DNA of 64,000 nucleotides from Adiantum capillus-veneris. Its lineage: Eukaryota; Streptophyta; Polypodiopsida; Polypodiales; Pteridaceae. The translations under genes were made by a program, and so were the position numbers. Where the stretch lies: contig CM043971.1 of NCBI GenBank assembly GCA_014529385.2, positions 99,091,985 to 99,155,984 of the forward strand, given 5' to 3'. The notes under the pieces are model-generated. The model was not told the origin of the DNA, made no database searches, and saw only the letters and a program-made list of their open reading frames with translations. Positions within the stretch are counted from its first letter, which is position 1. Every line of letters begins with the position of its first letter. Shown in pieces: positions 53,641 through 64,000 of the stretch.

Positions 53641-56422
53641 GTCACTGCATATGACCTGGACAACATCTATGGGGCTCGGATAATGTTCTGAATCACTATT
53701 TTTGGCCACAATATTTGACTTTCAACTTGTTGCACCCAATTTTTTTTTTTGAGTTGTGGCTTTAGGGGATTTTACCTTATGCCTTACATGTTAAATTACT
53801 ACCTTAGGGCTGTGGTTGCTCTAGCACCTCATCTGGAGGGAGTTGTTGACCATACTTTGAATCACTGTACCATCTAATTTTCTGAGCTCGAGTGGCTAAA
53901 TTGAGTTGCTGCCTTGTAAGAGGTTACCTTGTGTTGTACAACTGCTTGCTTTGTTATGTGGATCACATTGGTTGAAATAAGAGCTATTTACCATAAAACT
54001 AAAACCTTCCCAGCATCTTGTTTTTTGCTACCCTATGAGTACTATCCCCTAATCTATCTCCTACAAATTTTTAGCTAAAACCTATTCTTTGGCCCCTTAA
54101 GAACTTGGGCGGGTTTCGAGTTCACTGTTTCTACTTAGGTTTTCATCATGCAGTCATGAAATTCATAGTGCATCCTTGCCTCGCTCAGATTACTTCACAT
54201 GATGAGAAGTTGCCTGCCTTGGTCTCCTTACCTCCCACTCATTGAGGGAATCTTACCTAGGATTACCTCTTACATTCATCGATGCTAGGCGGCCACGGCA
54301 CCACCACAAATGGGTATCTATCCGAGTGCATCCCTGCCTCCTCCACTATAAAAGGTGAGTGGTTTCTTTCCCTTCACTTAGGCTTGGTCTTCCTTAGCTA
54401 CTTGGAAATTGCTTGGCATGGCGACTGCTCACAAGTTTTGTTAATCTCATAACCTCAAAAACATGCTCTGTTATCTAACTATGTGTTATCTGACTATAAA
54501 AACATGATTTTAAAAAAAAAACCTTTTGGAAGAACTCGTCTTTTGGGATTCTTTTGAGAAGCTGTATTCTGTCTCTTCACATTAGCAAAGGATTTTTTCT
54601 TTGGCTTCTTGTAGTGACTGCATACTTACTGTGCTAGAAGATGACATCAAATCTTTCATGCATTTGGTTATTATTCTGGTTTTTCTTGACACTAATGGTG
54701 AGTATATAGTATGAATGCCTGGTGGGGGTGCTGGGTATGCATGCATTTTCTGATTACTGGAAGGTGAGATGCTGGTTTTGTTGCCATATTCTGATGGTTG
54801 CAATTGGTTATGTTACATTCACAAAAAAAAGGGGGAGTTTATACTTGAGGATTTGGCCTGGTCTAGCTGGCTATACACAGACTCTACATGTTCAAAATTA
54901 TCTTAGGTGTGATTGAATATTAGCAAGATCTGGTTCTTCCATTATACAGAGCTGGGCTGATATAACTGATCTTTACAGATGGGGATTTCTTTTTGCATAG
55001 CACGTATTACTTATAATCACTCTAGGTCTTTGGTTGCTTGACATAAAAATGACATCAGTTTGTTAAGGGTACTACAAAATGGTACACTGGATTTGGCTTC
55101 CATTTTCTGGTACAATTGTGTCCACATTAGTATAGAATGTTTCTTGGCTTCTTTATGTGTTACTGACTGATCCTTTGCTAATGTGCTGGAGTATGACATC
55201 AAATACTTTTTTTTGAAAAAATCAGATGGTGAGTATAAGGTCTGATTACGTGGTGGTGGTGCTGGTTATGCATAGTTTTTCTGGTTACTAAAATTCTGCC
55301 ATATTCTGTTGAATCTAGTAACAAATTGCAAAAAATGGAGATCTATCCTGGTCTAATTGATTTTGCACAAACCTTGTTTCTTCAGCTTAATTCTGGGTGT
55401 TAGCTGGATCTAGTTTGACAGTATACAGATCTGGTCTGGTAAAAATGTCTTTCTACAATTGGAAAATGATAGGGCTCTTTTGTATTTTGCTGCCTTAGGT
55501 TGTTATGGTAGTTGGAGGATTATGTTATAACTTACAAAAACTTTACCTAATGCTTGGTTATCTGGCATAGGTCTGGTTCTTCACTTTACCTCAAGGTAAA
55601 TATATAAATTCTGTCTTTCTGCTATGACTTAATGGAACCATTTGGATGCCATGCTTTGCTCTGATCTAGGTTTGACAAAATTGTGATGGGAAAACTTGGA
55701 GAGTTAACCTAACTGTTACTGATGATTATTTCATTTTTTTATGATGTTAGATAAACATGCCTATTACTTTTTGGTAGGATTTGGGTTTTACATTACACTC
55801 TTCTGGTCTTTACCGAGTCTCAGGATAGGGATTGCTTGGTCAAAGTTAATCCTTAGTGTTTCTAGCTTTGAAAGGCTTGGTATCAGATTACTTTTTAAGG
55901 ATGAAATTACTTAACCATGGTTTGCTTGCAAAAGCTTTTAACTTACGATAATATGGATTTGTTGGCATTTTAATGAAACTAATAGATATATAAGAAGCTA
56001 ATGTGTAACTCTAAAACATGATGGAGACTTTTTTAATATGCAGGACAATAGCTAGTCTAAAACTTTTTAAGTTTGACATGGATAACAATTGATAGAGTCT
56101 TTGAAGCTTGCCATACATAGTCAAGTCTAACATATCTATTGTCTTGACTATATGGATGCATGTGAAAATTCTATCTTGGCTTAAAGAGGTTGAGCTTGCT
56201 GCAGTCTGACTTCGGAAACATTTAATGATGCAATTGGATAGTTTTTGATACCTTTGTACAAATTCCTTTGGAACGATACTTCATTCTTACTATATTGTAC
56301 AATTATGATTCAAAGACTGAATTGTTTATGTACTTATCTTTGCCTTGACATCTTTAGCCAGTGGTCTTTTTGAACATCTTGTTCATTTGGTGTGTTATTT
56401 ATTTATTTAGTTTAACTGATAC
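53636..56422. repeat. 3.4-kb tandem unit, copy 3 (truncated)
   Basis: It follows the other copies to the internal CA site (position 49,420 in copy 1) and ends there. The final 0.65 kb of the unit, including the second short frame, is missing. CACTATAAAAGG is kept at about 54,344. Confidence 0.9.
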
Positions 56423-57225
<803 letters not shown>

Positions 57226-58760
57226 ATGGTTGACAATAATAAAGAGAGTGAAATTAATGTTAATAGCTTTAATTTTGCTAATGATCAGGCTACTGATGCC
57301 TATGCTTGTTAACTACCTTGTTTCTAGGCTTCAACAAGCCATGGGCAATCCATCGCTCCAAAGTGAAGTGCAACGGCAGCTTCGTCCTCATGGGATACTC
57401 CAACGTCCCCACCATGAAGAGAGAGTACCTAGAAAGCCTCTTTGTGAGACTCCCAAAAGAGGCTTCTCTCCAATTCGGGAAGAAGAAGAGGATCCATACG
57501 TAGGGCTCAAAAAATTGCTTCTTGAAGATGCATCTCCTTCCCAAAGGAGAACTCAAGAGCCCCCACCAAAGGAACGAGAAAGAAGTGATGCTCCTGCCAC
57601 CTCGGTGAAGATGGCTCCACAAAGATGGCGGGCTAAACGCTCTGCATCACCTCCTAAACGGAGAAGACCATCACAGACTTCTCCACACCATAATTCAAAG
57701 AGGGATGACAAAAAGCAAGAGAAGAAAAAGGTGAGAAAGAGGTCACCCTCTTCTCCATCTTCTTCATCCTCTTCCTCTTATGAAGAAAGTGATGGTGCGG
57801 ACAAAGAGAATCAAGGCAAGAAAAAGGTCACCCTCTTCTCCATCTTCCTCAAATTATTCATCTTCTGAAGAAAGAGATGGTGCAACTTTTGAACCATCAA
57901 AAAGAAGAGGCCATAGGAAATCCTATGCTGCGTGGAAGAGGTCATCCAAGCTCAAGAAGTTCAAAGAGGGAGGAAAGAGCATTTCTTTCCTTACCTACGA
58001 TGGCACCTTTGGTGCTATGGACAAAGTCTTGGCCTTTATCCAACAATTTGATGCGGCGTTTGGAGATGAGGGCTTCACGAAGTCCTTAAGATACACCATG
58101 TAGTCCTCCAGGCAATGGTGGTCTAGCCTACGGGCCAACGGTGAAGCTCCACGAACATGGAAAGCTTTAAGAGCTTCCATTATGAAGCAATTTTTGGCCA
58201 CCGATGCCAAAGACAAAGTACTCACCAAATGGCCAAGCTTGAAGCTCTCTCCCTACGAATCTATTCACAAATATGTAGACAAGTTTTGGGGTTTACATCT
58301 CTAAGCCATTGTCTTTGAAAAGATGGATTTTGGAGAGCAAAAACAACAATTTTGTGTGGGCTTAACTGAAGAAATGGCGGAGTATGTCAATTCCCAAAGG
58401 CCATGCACTATATCTGCAGTTATACACCATACTATGGTGGCTTCATGAATCAATTTCCAAACAGGGGCTAAGAGAAATTCTGTGCCCACGGAAAACAAGG
58501 GTTCCAATGAGCCTAAGGGAAAGGAAAATGTCTAAAAGCCTCCTAAGGGCAATTCCAATAACAACAAAGTTAAGGAAAAGGGAGTTTACAAAGGCAAAAA
58601 CAAACTCTCTCTCCTGAAGAGCTTGAGCATTATCAAGGATAACCACTGTTTCAAGTGTGGCGAGCAAGGGCATGCGTACCGTGCTTGTCCCCAAAAGAAC
58701 ACCCGCCATGAGCCTCCTAGAGCCACCTCGGTCAAAATCCAAGAAGAGGTAGTTCACCAC
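57226..58760 (+). pseudogene. Chromovirus gag with Ser/Arg/Lys repeats and zinc knuckle
   Basis: ATG 57,226 gives M-V-D-N-N-K-E-S-E-I-N, with a stop and shift at about 57,310. The next frame is basic and Ser-rich, with K-K-K-V-R-K-R-S-P-S-S-P-S-S-S and, after a shift near 57,835, a second R-S-P-S-S-P-S-S-S block. The capsid-like part has F-K-E-G-G-K-S-I-S-F-L-T-Y-D, F-I-Q-Q-F-D, A-S-I-M-K-Q-F-L, K-Y-V-D-K-F-W-G-L-H-L and G-E-Q-K-Q-Q-F-C. The knuckle C-F-K-C-G-E-Q-G-H-A-Y-R-A-C lies near 58,650-58,691 and is complete. At least five stops or shifts break it. Confidence 0.8.
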
Positions 58761-59260
58761 AAAGGATCTCCTCTATGCCATGCTTGGGGAAAGGTAAGAG
58801 GACATGATGCTTTTATTCTCTCTGACCCTGGTTCTACTCATTATTTCATATCCACACAGTCGGCCGCCAAGCTAGGCATCCAAGCCTATGAGATGGAAGA
58901 TGTCCTACCTGCAGATGGTGCTTTCAAGGGGCAAGAAGCTTCACTCACTTCCTTAATTGGGAAATTGAGGCTCCATGTCCATAGCTATGTGGACAAATAG
59001 GACTTCTTTATCTCTCCTCTCAATCATGAGGATGTAATCCTAGGGGCACCATGGTTTGTTCGCATGGCTGCCAATGTTAAATTCCCTGAAAGGAAAATCT
59101 ACTTTAGGTTCTGGGAAAAAGATATGTACATAGATGCTAAGGCTTTGGGTAACACCATACCCATTGTACATACGCAAGCTTTCAACAAGTCAATAAAGAG
59201 CTCTATTTCCGTGTATATGATTTTTGTTAAAGATTCTCAAATGAACCTAATGCTTTAACA
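58761..59260 (+). pseudogene. Chromovirus aspartic protease region
   Basis: It has H-D-A-F-I-L-S-D-P-G-S-T-H-Y-F-I-S, where D-P-G replaces the usual D-S-G, then L-T-S-L-I-G-K-L-R-L, a TAG at 58,998-59,000, and D-V-I-L-G-A-P-W-F. The order and spacing are those of retropepsins. A frame stop follows at about 59,256. Confidence 0.8.
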
Positions 59261-59464
59261 AAAGAAAATATAAACAATCACAAAGAATTAGAGTTATCCA
59301 ATTTTCTCAAGGGGGTTTAAGATGCCTTTATTGATGACATCCCTTGTGAACTACCTCCTAAACGAGGCAATGGTGACCACGCAATTGAACTTCTTCCAGG
59401 AAGTTCAATAGCTAACCTCACAATTCTTGATCTACTAAAAGCCTATGTAACGGAAGTAGTCAAA
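59261..59464 (+). pseudogene. Pre-RT linker and deletion junction
   Basis: The product reads D-A-F-I-D-D-I-P-C-E-L-P-P-K-R-G and I-E-L-L-P-G-S-S-I, the stretch just before RT in chromoviruses. The next recognisable residues already belong to the integrase C-terminal half. The missing part would be about 2 kb in a complete element. Confidence 0.75.
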
Positions 59465-60120
59465 GGTCCCAATGGGAGAAGTACTTACCCTTAGTGGAGT
59501 ATGCCTACAACAACACTGTACATACTTCCATGAAAAAAGCACCTTTTGAGGTAATTGAGGGAAGATAAAAAAGTCCCCTGCTACTTAAGGTACACGGGAA
59601 GATCTTCGCTGCAGATGAGTATAGTTGAGACCTACAAGAATCTTTCCAAAAGATTAAGGACGCTATCTCTATTTCACAGCAAAGGCAAAAGGCTGCTACT
59701 GCTGATAAGCACAGAAGAGCCTAAGCGTTTAAAGAAAATGATCGGGTCTTACTTAAATTTCCCAAGGCTCGATTAAGACACACCACGGGCAAGAATCCTG
59801 TAGGACACCAAAAGTACCATGCTAAGTTAGTACTATTGTCCCTTCGAGATTCTTAGGCCAATCAATGAGATGGACTATCAACTCAAGTTGCCTAGCCACT
59901 GGCTCATACACAATGCTTTCCATGTGAGCCTACTAAAGCCTTACAAAGGAGAGCTACCTCAAGAACCAACTATTGAAGACCCATCGGAGATCGAGGACCA
60001 AGAAGAGGTGCTGCAGCCCAAGTCCATTCTCCGACATGAAGACAAGGGATTAAGAGGCAGTAAGACTATCCGATGATATCTTATTAAGTTTAAGAATTAT
60101 CCTTTTGAAGATGCTAGATG
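59465..60120 (+). pseudogene. Chromovirus integrase C-terminus and chromodomain
   Basis: Q-W-E-K-Y-L-P-L-V-E-Y-A-Y-N-N-T and K-K-A-P-F-E-V are the integrase end region. They are followed by several stops, then F-E-I-L-R-P-I, W-L-I-H-N-A-F-H-V-S-L-L-K-P and a chromodomain: S-I-L-R-H-E-D-K-G-L-R, a stop, then Y-L-I-K-F-K-N-Y-P-F-E-D-A-R. Chromodomains of this type steer integration to marked chromatin. The expected Trp after A-R is a stop codon (TGA). Confidence 0.8.
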
Positions 60121-60316
60121 AATGCAAGGCATACAATTAAAGGATAACCTAAACCTTGCCAATGCTTACAATGCTTCCCTAGAGTAAGCAAATGTACAAA
60201 TGTTTAAAATGAACAAAGTTTTTGTCTTATAAAACTCTCTTTTTCTTTATTGTGCACAAATGTGCAGTAGTATGCATGCTTAGAATCAAGTTTGTGGAGA
60301 CGACATCAATCACCAA

Positions 60317-60894
60317 TGTGCGCATATGTTGCAGGTGTCAATGCAAGGAACTTGCGGATACACCGCGTGCGAGCCACAAATGGCTCCAAGCACACAACAA
60401 GCCTAAACTAGTAAGCTCAAAGATGACGATGGTGTGTCACTCACCGCTCTACGCTTGCTTCGTGGAGGATTCCTCGCCGCGAAGAAGAGGGAGACGCCGC
60501 TACGCCGCGCTCAACCGCCTCGCCGCCGTCGTGCCGCCACAATGCTCGATCGTATACACTCTCTCTCTCTCTCTCACGCATACACACACACACACGAGGA
60601 GATGAAGAAGAAGAAGATGGAGATGGAGCAAGAGCACTCTTCAATTGCACAAATGAGAGAATGAGTGAATTTTAGGTTTAGTTGACTTTTATATGAGCTT
60701 GCCCCATTCACACTTGGGCGCCCATGCTTAGCCAGTCTTACCCAAACGTTATACGTTCCAGTTTTAGAGTGCGCCTCTCATCGACAATCACTCTTACCCT
60801 TTTCCTATTGGACCGACAAGCCCGGTACCTGACTCTACCAAATAAATAATACGACGTCCGTTGTGGGTGATAGGAATGTGCGTGAGGGTTAACA
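60317..60894 (-). repeat. Gypsy 3' LTR (second copy)
   Basis: On the minus strand it starts TGTTAACCCTCACGCAC and ends near GCGCACA at 60,317. It is clearly diverged from the first copy's LTRs and has only a short GA run (about nine units, 60,559-60,576 as CT on the plus strand). The TATA box position holds CATATAAAAG (about 60,687-60,696). Confidence 0.9.
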
Positions 60895-60908
60895 TGCCCC
60901 CCTTCCTG
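60895..60908 (-). other. Gypsy polypurine tract (second copy)
   Basis: On the minus strand ATCAGGAAGGGGGGCA directly precedes the LTR, as in the first copy. Confidence 0.8.
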
Positions 60909-61541
60909 ATGTAGATTTCGTCCTCGGAAACTATTGAGTTGAAGCTCGTTCATCGAGGTCGAAGAGCATCTGAGATGAATGTCCTTAGCCTCCTTCAGTC
61001 ACTGCAAAATCAAACAACATTGGCACAGTAATTGCATTCTCATAAGCAATTAAAAAGCATATGCAGTTGTAGGCAGACAATTTGATTGGTAACAGATTAT
61101 GACAAAAAATTACATTGAATTTAATGTTTGGTACTAAGAAAATGCGCTGAATATTATGCTACCAATCACAATCAAAGCAGACAAATATGTATGCAAAAAA
61201 GATAAGGGGCAATGCTAATGGACAAGAAACACCTGTTTGTGTTGATGGTCACGCTTGATTTGAAGAGTGAGTCGAGATAAAGATTCCGTGAAGGTCCAAA
61301 TCCTAAGAACAGCAATACGCTCCTGTACACACTAGGAAACACAAAGAATACCTCTAGGAGGCACATCAGTGGGAAAAGGTACCAACACTTATTGAACACA
61401 ACAAAAAAACATAAGGAACCCTAACCTAATTATTTGCACTCCCCCTAGAGAGTTAAGGGAATAGGATATTGTAGAGATTGGGGGAAAACCCTAAGGCTAA
61501 ACCCCTATCCTCATCGTCGAGATAAACAAAGTCATCATCCA

Positions 61542-61837
61542 TGAGACCATATGTAGGTACCCATGTTTACTAAGAAGGTCACTAGACGCCTATAGTCATC
61601 TTGGTCAAAAGGGTAGGATTGTGCAATGGGAGATACAGTCTCTACTAAGTATGGATCATTCGTGGTCAAGAGATGTATCAACCATTCTAACTCCTCGAAA
61701 TTCCTCTCACATGCTAACGTGCCTACCAAATCCCATTCACATGCAAGCACCGGAAAGACCATGTGGAACATTTGTGAAAACTGACGAGGGTACCTCTCAA
61801 CTAAGACAAGAGTGGATGACTCTAGCGTACTAGCCAT
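61542..61837 (-). pseudogene. Accessory ORF, second copy (truncated by a deletion)
   Basis: ATG at 61,837 opens the same M-A-S-T-L-E-S-S protein as at 30,578. It keeps V-F-P-V-L-A-C-E-W-D, E-R-N-F-E-E-L-E-W-L and F-D-Q-D-D-Y-R-R-L-V. A deletion of about 38 bp after N-M-G-T-Y shifts the frame, so the acidic C-terminus is lost and the protein ends W-S-H-G. Confidence 0.75.
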
Positions 61838-61974
61838 GTCTGTACACGCAAATAGATGATGGTTAGAATGCAAATATTACAAGGGTCGTGTTCTTGTGCA
61901 TAATATGTTTTTATGATTTTGTGTTATGGCTCTTGCTCTTTTACTTTTTAATCTTGTTTTTGTGAGTGTAAGGA

Positions 61975-61984
61975 TTTATATATA
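61975..61984 (-). promoter_or_regulatory. Internal TATA box, second copy
   Basis: TATATATAAA on the minus strand, 138 bp upstream of the accessory ATG. The spacing in the first copy is 134 bp. Confidence 0.4.
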
Positions 61985-62084
61985 CATTCCCTAAGATTGG
62001 AGATTAAGAATTCAGGGAGAAAGGTTGAGAGGGGAGTGAGTGAATGATGACTGTCAGCAAACACTCCCCCCTTCCTTGGGTAGA

Positions 62085-63255
62085 TCATACCGTTTGAAAT
62101 GATGTCGTCACCCTTTGAAACCAGTTGTTCCAAGTTGTTATAGGTGAAGGCTTTAACCAATAGTTTTCAACCGCCCTATGCAATTCATCTAGTTGCAAGG
62201 GTGGTAAGGTACTCTCCCATGATTTTATTTGCAACATTGTTGTATGTGGTGAACTTACAATGGGAGGTGCAAACTCTTTCTTGCTTGTATGGATATGTAC
62301 AATGGTAGGTGGAGGTTGTGTCGAAGCTTCTATTTCCGTATAGGAACTACATGAAGAGCAAGAAGCTTCATTTGATTTCCCTGTTCCTGAGCTAGGTGGA
62401 ACAATTCGTTCTTTCTTTGGTACCCAAACTAGCTTTGGAGCGGGTGTGTAACATTCTGTGATTTTTTCCTTTCCGTGATCTTCAATTTGTTTTGGAGCCA
62501 CAGGATTGAGTTCACATGGGCCCGGTGACAAGTAAGAGCACAATTTACATTTTGGCACCCAGATTTGATCATTTCCTTCATAGTAGCCTTGGGCTTCCAA
62601 TAGTTTTTTAGGAATCCAACGCAACATTTCTTTACATTTCTTGGAGAGAATGGGACGTCTCTTACCAAGCTCCTGTCTTTTAGCACTGACTATGGTTGCT
62701 AAAGAAGCTTTAGGGACCCACTTGTATGTTTTCTTTGTTATATTGGGATGGGTCTTGTGTGTCTCAAACTTTATTTCTGCTACATCAGTTGAAGCTCTAG
62801 AGACTTGGGCTATGGGGACATATGGTTCAACCTCTTGGACATGCAATGTTTTGGCATTTATTTTCTTAAGAGGCAATATCTCAGGGAGTATGGCTTGAGT
62901 GGCAGGGCTAAGAGTTGGTTTCTGTGTTGTGATACCCCCTATCCCCCAATCAATAGTGCATTTGGTGGCTATCATCCACGTGCGTCCTAGATTTATATTA
63001 CCCTCTATAGTTCCGACAGGCATGACCAAAAAGTCTTGAGCTACAACCCTATTTTTATAACTGACAGAAGTGTGCCAGATTCCAAAAACTGAAGTTTTTT
63101 TCTTGTTGACACTCTTGACTTGGATAATACTCTCAGATGGAGGTGGCTTCCCTAACTGACACCACACCCCATATGATAGCAGATTATATTTAGCACCCGT
63201 GTCCAATAAGGCGTTATATAACACTTTTCCATAGGTGGTGTTTAGCTCAATAGGG
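62085..63255 (-). pseudogene. Gypsy retropepsin-like domain and W-P-motif tail (second copy)
   Basis: Downstream of the integrase part, the frame reads Y-P-I-E-L-N, L-Y-N-A-L-L-D-T-G-A-K-Y-N-L-L-S (Asp codon near 63,203) and N-L-G-R-T-W-M, then a tail with W-V-P-K, W-I-P-K-K-L-L-E-A-Q, W-V-P-K and W-V-P-K, ending W-F-Q-R-V-T-T-S-F-Q-T-V. The frame is open throughout. Only a TGA at 63,256-63,258 separates it from the integrase part. At that site the first copy has CGA, so this is probably a single C-to-T change. Confidence 0.85.
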
Positions 63256-64000
63256 TATCATAGAGGTGTGTCAGTGTCCAAGCAATCCTCGTTGGTTTCA
63301 ACGTGGAATGCATGTGTGACTCCAAGGTTAGCCTCTCGTTTTAGTCTTATGCGTTGTTGGCGCTCCTTAGCCTTAGCTTGAGCTTGTATCTTCTTCAATT
63401 CTGTTTGTGCCTTGGCTGCTTTTTTTGTATGGATGGCATGTAGCTGCTCTTGGCTTAAAGTATCATAGTATCTTTTAAATTTTCTCCCATTGAGGAATCC
63501 AATGGTTTCAACTCCATCCAGAGTCTCCACATGAATGGTTCCTTGTAGGGTGATCTCACATACTCTATATGGTCCTTTTCTCGCATATTTCAACTTTTTC
63601 TTTTTGTTACGCACTCCATACATAAGGACTTTATCACCAACATTGATATCTTTGTTCTTTAGATGACGGTCAAACCATTTCTTCCTCCTATCTTTCTCCA
63701 CAAGTGCATTTTGCACAGCTAATTGCCTCTCTTCATCTAGCCTTTCAAGGATATATAATCGCTCAACTAAGGGGTTACCATCCCAACCTGCTTAAGAAGC
63801 TACTTGAAGACTAGGAACGACAAACTCCCATGGCATAACCGCTTCTTGGGCATACACCATCTTATACGGTGTGCAGTTAATGGCAACTTTGTACGTAGTA
63901 TGATAAGCCCATAGAGCTGATGTAAGCTTTAAATCCCAATCTGTGCGATGAGCTTCCATCGTTTTGGTCAAGATAGAGATTAAGGTCTTATTGGTGCTCT
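63256..64000 (-). pseudogene. Gypsy integrase C-terminal part (second copy, partial)
   Basis: From the window edge the minus strand reads T-N-K-T-L-I-S-I-L-T-K-T, H-R-T-D-W-D-L-K-L and W-E-F-V-V-P-S-L, a TAA at 63,792-63,794, then R-R-K-K-W-F-D-R-H-L-K and R-K-G-P-Y-R-V-C-E-I, the GPY-like module. A Lys/Gln/Glu-rich linker leads to the TGA at 63,256. The catalytic triad lies outside the window. Confidence 0.85.

Larger units (their letters stand above)
57226..60120 (+). mobile_element. Ty3/gypsy chromovirus, internally deleted
   Basis: Gag, zinc knuckle, protease, the entry to RT, then abruptly the end of integrase and a chromodomain lie within 2.9 kb. RT, RNase H and most of integrase are missing between about 59,425 and 59,465. 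A related gag-protease piece lies at 34.5-35.7 kb. No LTR is identified. Confidence 0.8.
60317..64000 (-). mobile_element. Ty3/gypsy retrotransposon, second copy of the nested family, cut by the window edge
   Basis: Minus-strand copy of the family at 22.8-32.9 kb. It enters within the integrase at 64,000 and runs through the downstream retropepsin, tail, TATA box, accessory ORF and polypurine tract into the 3' LTR. The 5' half and the other LTR lie outside the window, so the target duplication cannot be checked. Confidence 0.9.

Overview
The window is a stretch of nuclear DNA from a land plant, made almost entirely of transposable elements and simple repeats. I see no ordinary host gene that I can name. 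The evidence for a plant is the mix of elements. There is a copia element with an initiator-Met-type primer site, several Ty3/gypsy lineages including one with a chromodomain, EN-RT LINEs, and a Mutator-like element carrying an Ulp1-type protease. A large non-seed or gymnosperm-like genome would fit, but I cannot fix the species.

Layout. 1-4.4 kb holds GTC-rich and CT-rich sequence and the 3' end of a LINE ORF2. 4.43-15.31 kb is one large Mutator-like element with inverted termini. It holds a multi-exon Ulp1-like cysteine protease gene on the plus strand (5.7-8.5 kb) and a decayed MULE transposase with DDE and SWIM-finger remnants on the minus strand (11.2-15.0 kb). A duplicated non-coding block separates them, and a small TIR element sits inside the left terminus. 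15.3-19.3 kb holds degraded gypsy pieces and a three-copy tandem repeat.

19,321-34,502 is a copia element with 227-bp LTRs and a GAACT target duplication. Its reverse transcriptase is split by a 10-kb Ty3/gypsy element (22,826-32,875) with LTRs of about 0.63 kb and an ACAAC target duplication. The gypsy insert has an unusual order. Its retropepsin domain lies downstream of the integrase, followed by a Trp-Pro-motif tail, a TATA box and a separate 140-codon ORF. A second copy of the same family enters on the minus strand at the right edge (60,317-64,000) and repeats this order.

34.5-46.5 kb is a patchwork: a chromoviral gag-protease fragment, a truncated LINE 3' end, a minus-strand gypsy element (36.9-42.0 kb) with a tRNA-like segment in its leader, and a fuller LINE (42.3-45.7 kb) whose end runs into CT and TA repeats. 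46.66-56.42 kb is a large tandem repeat with a unit of about 3.4 kb and nearly three copies, with CA microsatellites at the junctions. 57.2-60.1 kb is a chromovirus whose RT, RNase H and most of the integrase are deleted.

The coding regions act as parts of mobile elements, and most are broken by stops or frameshifts. Exon edges and element edges are by-eye estimates unless LTRs with target duplications define them.
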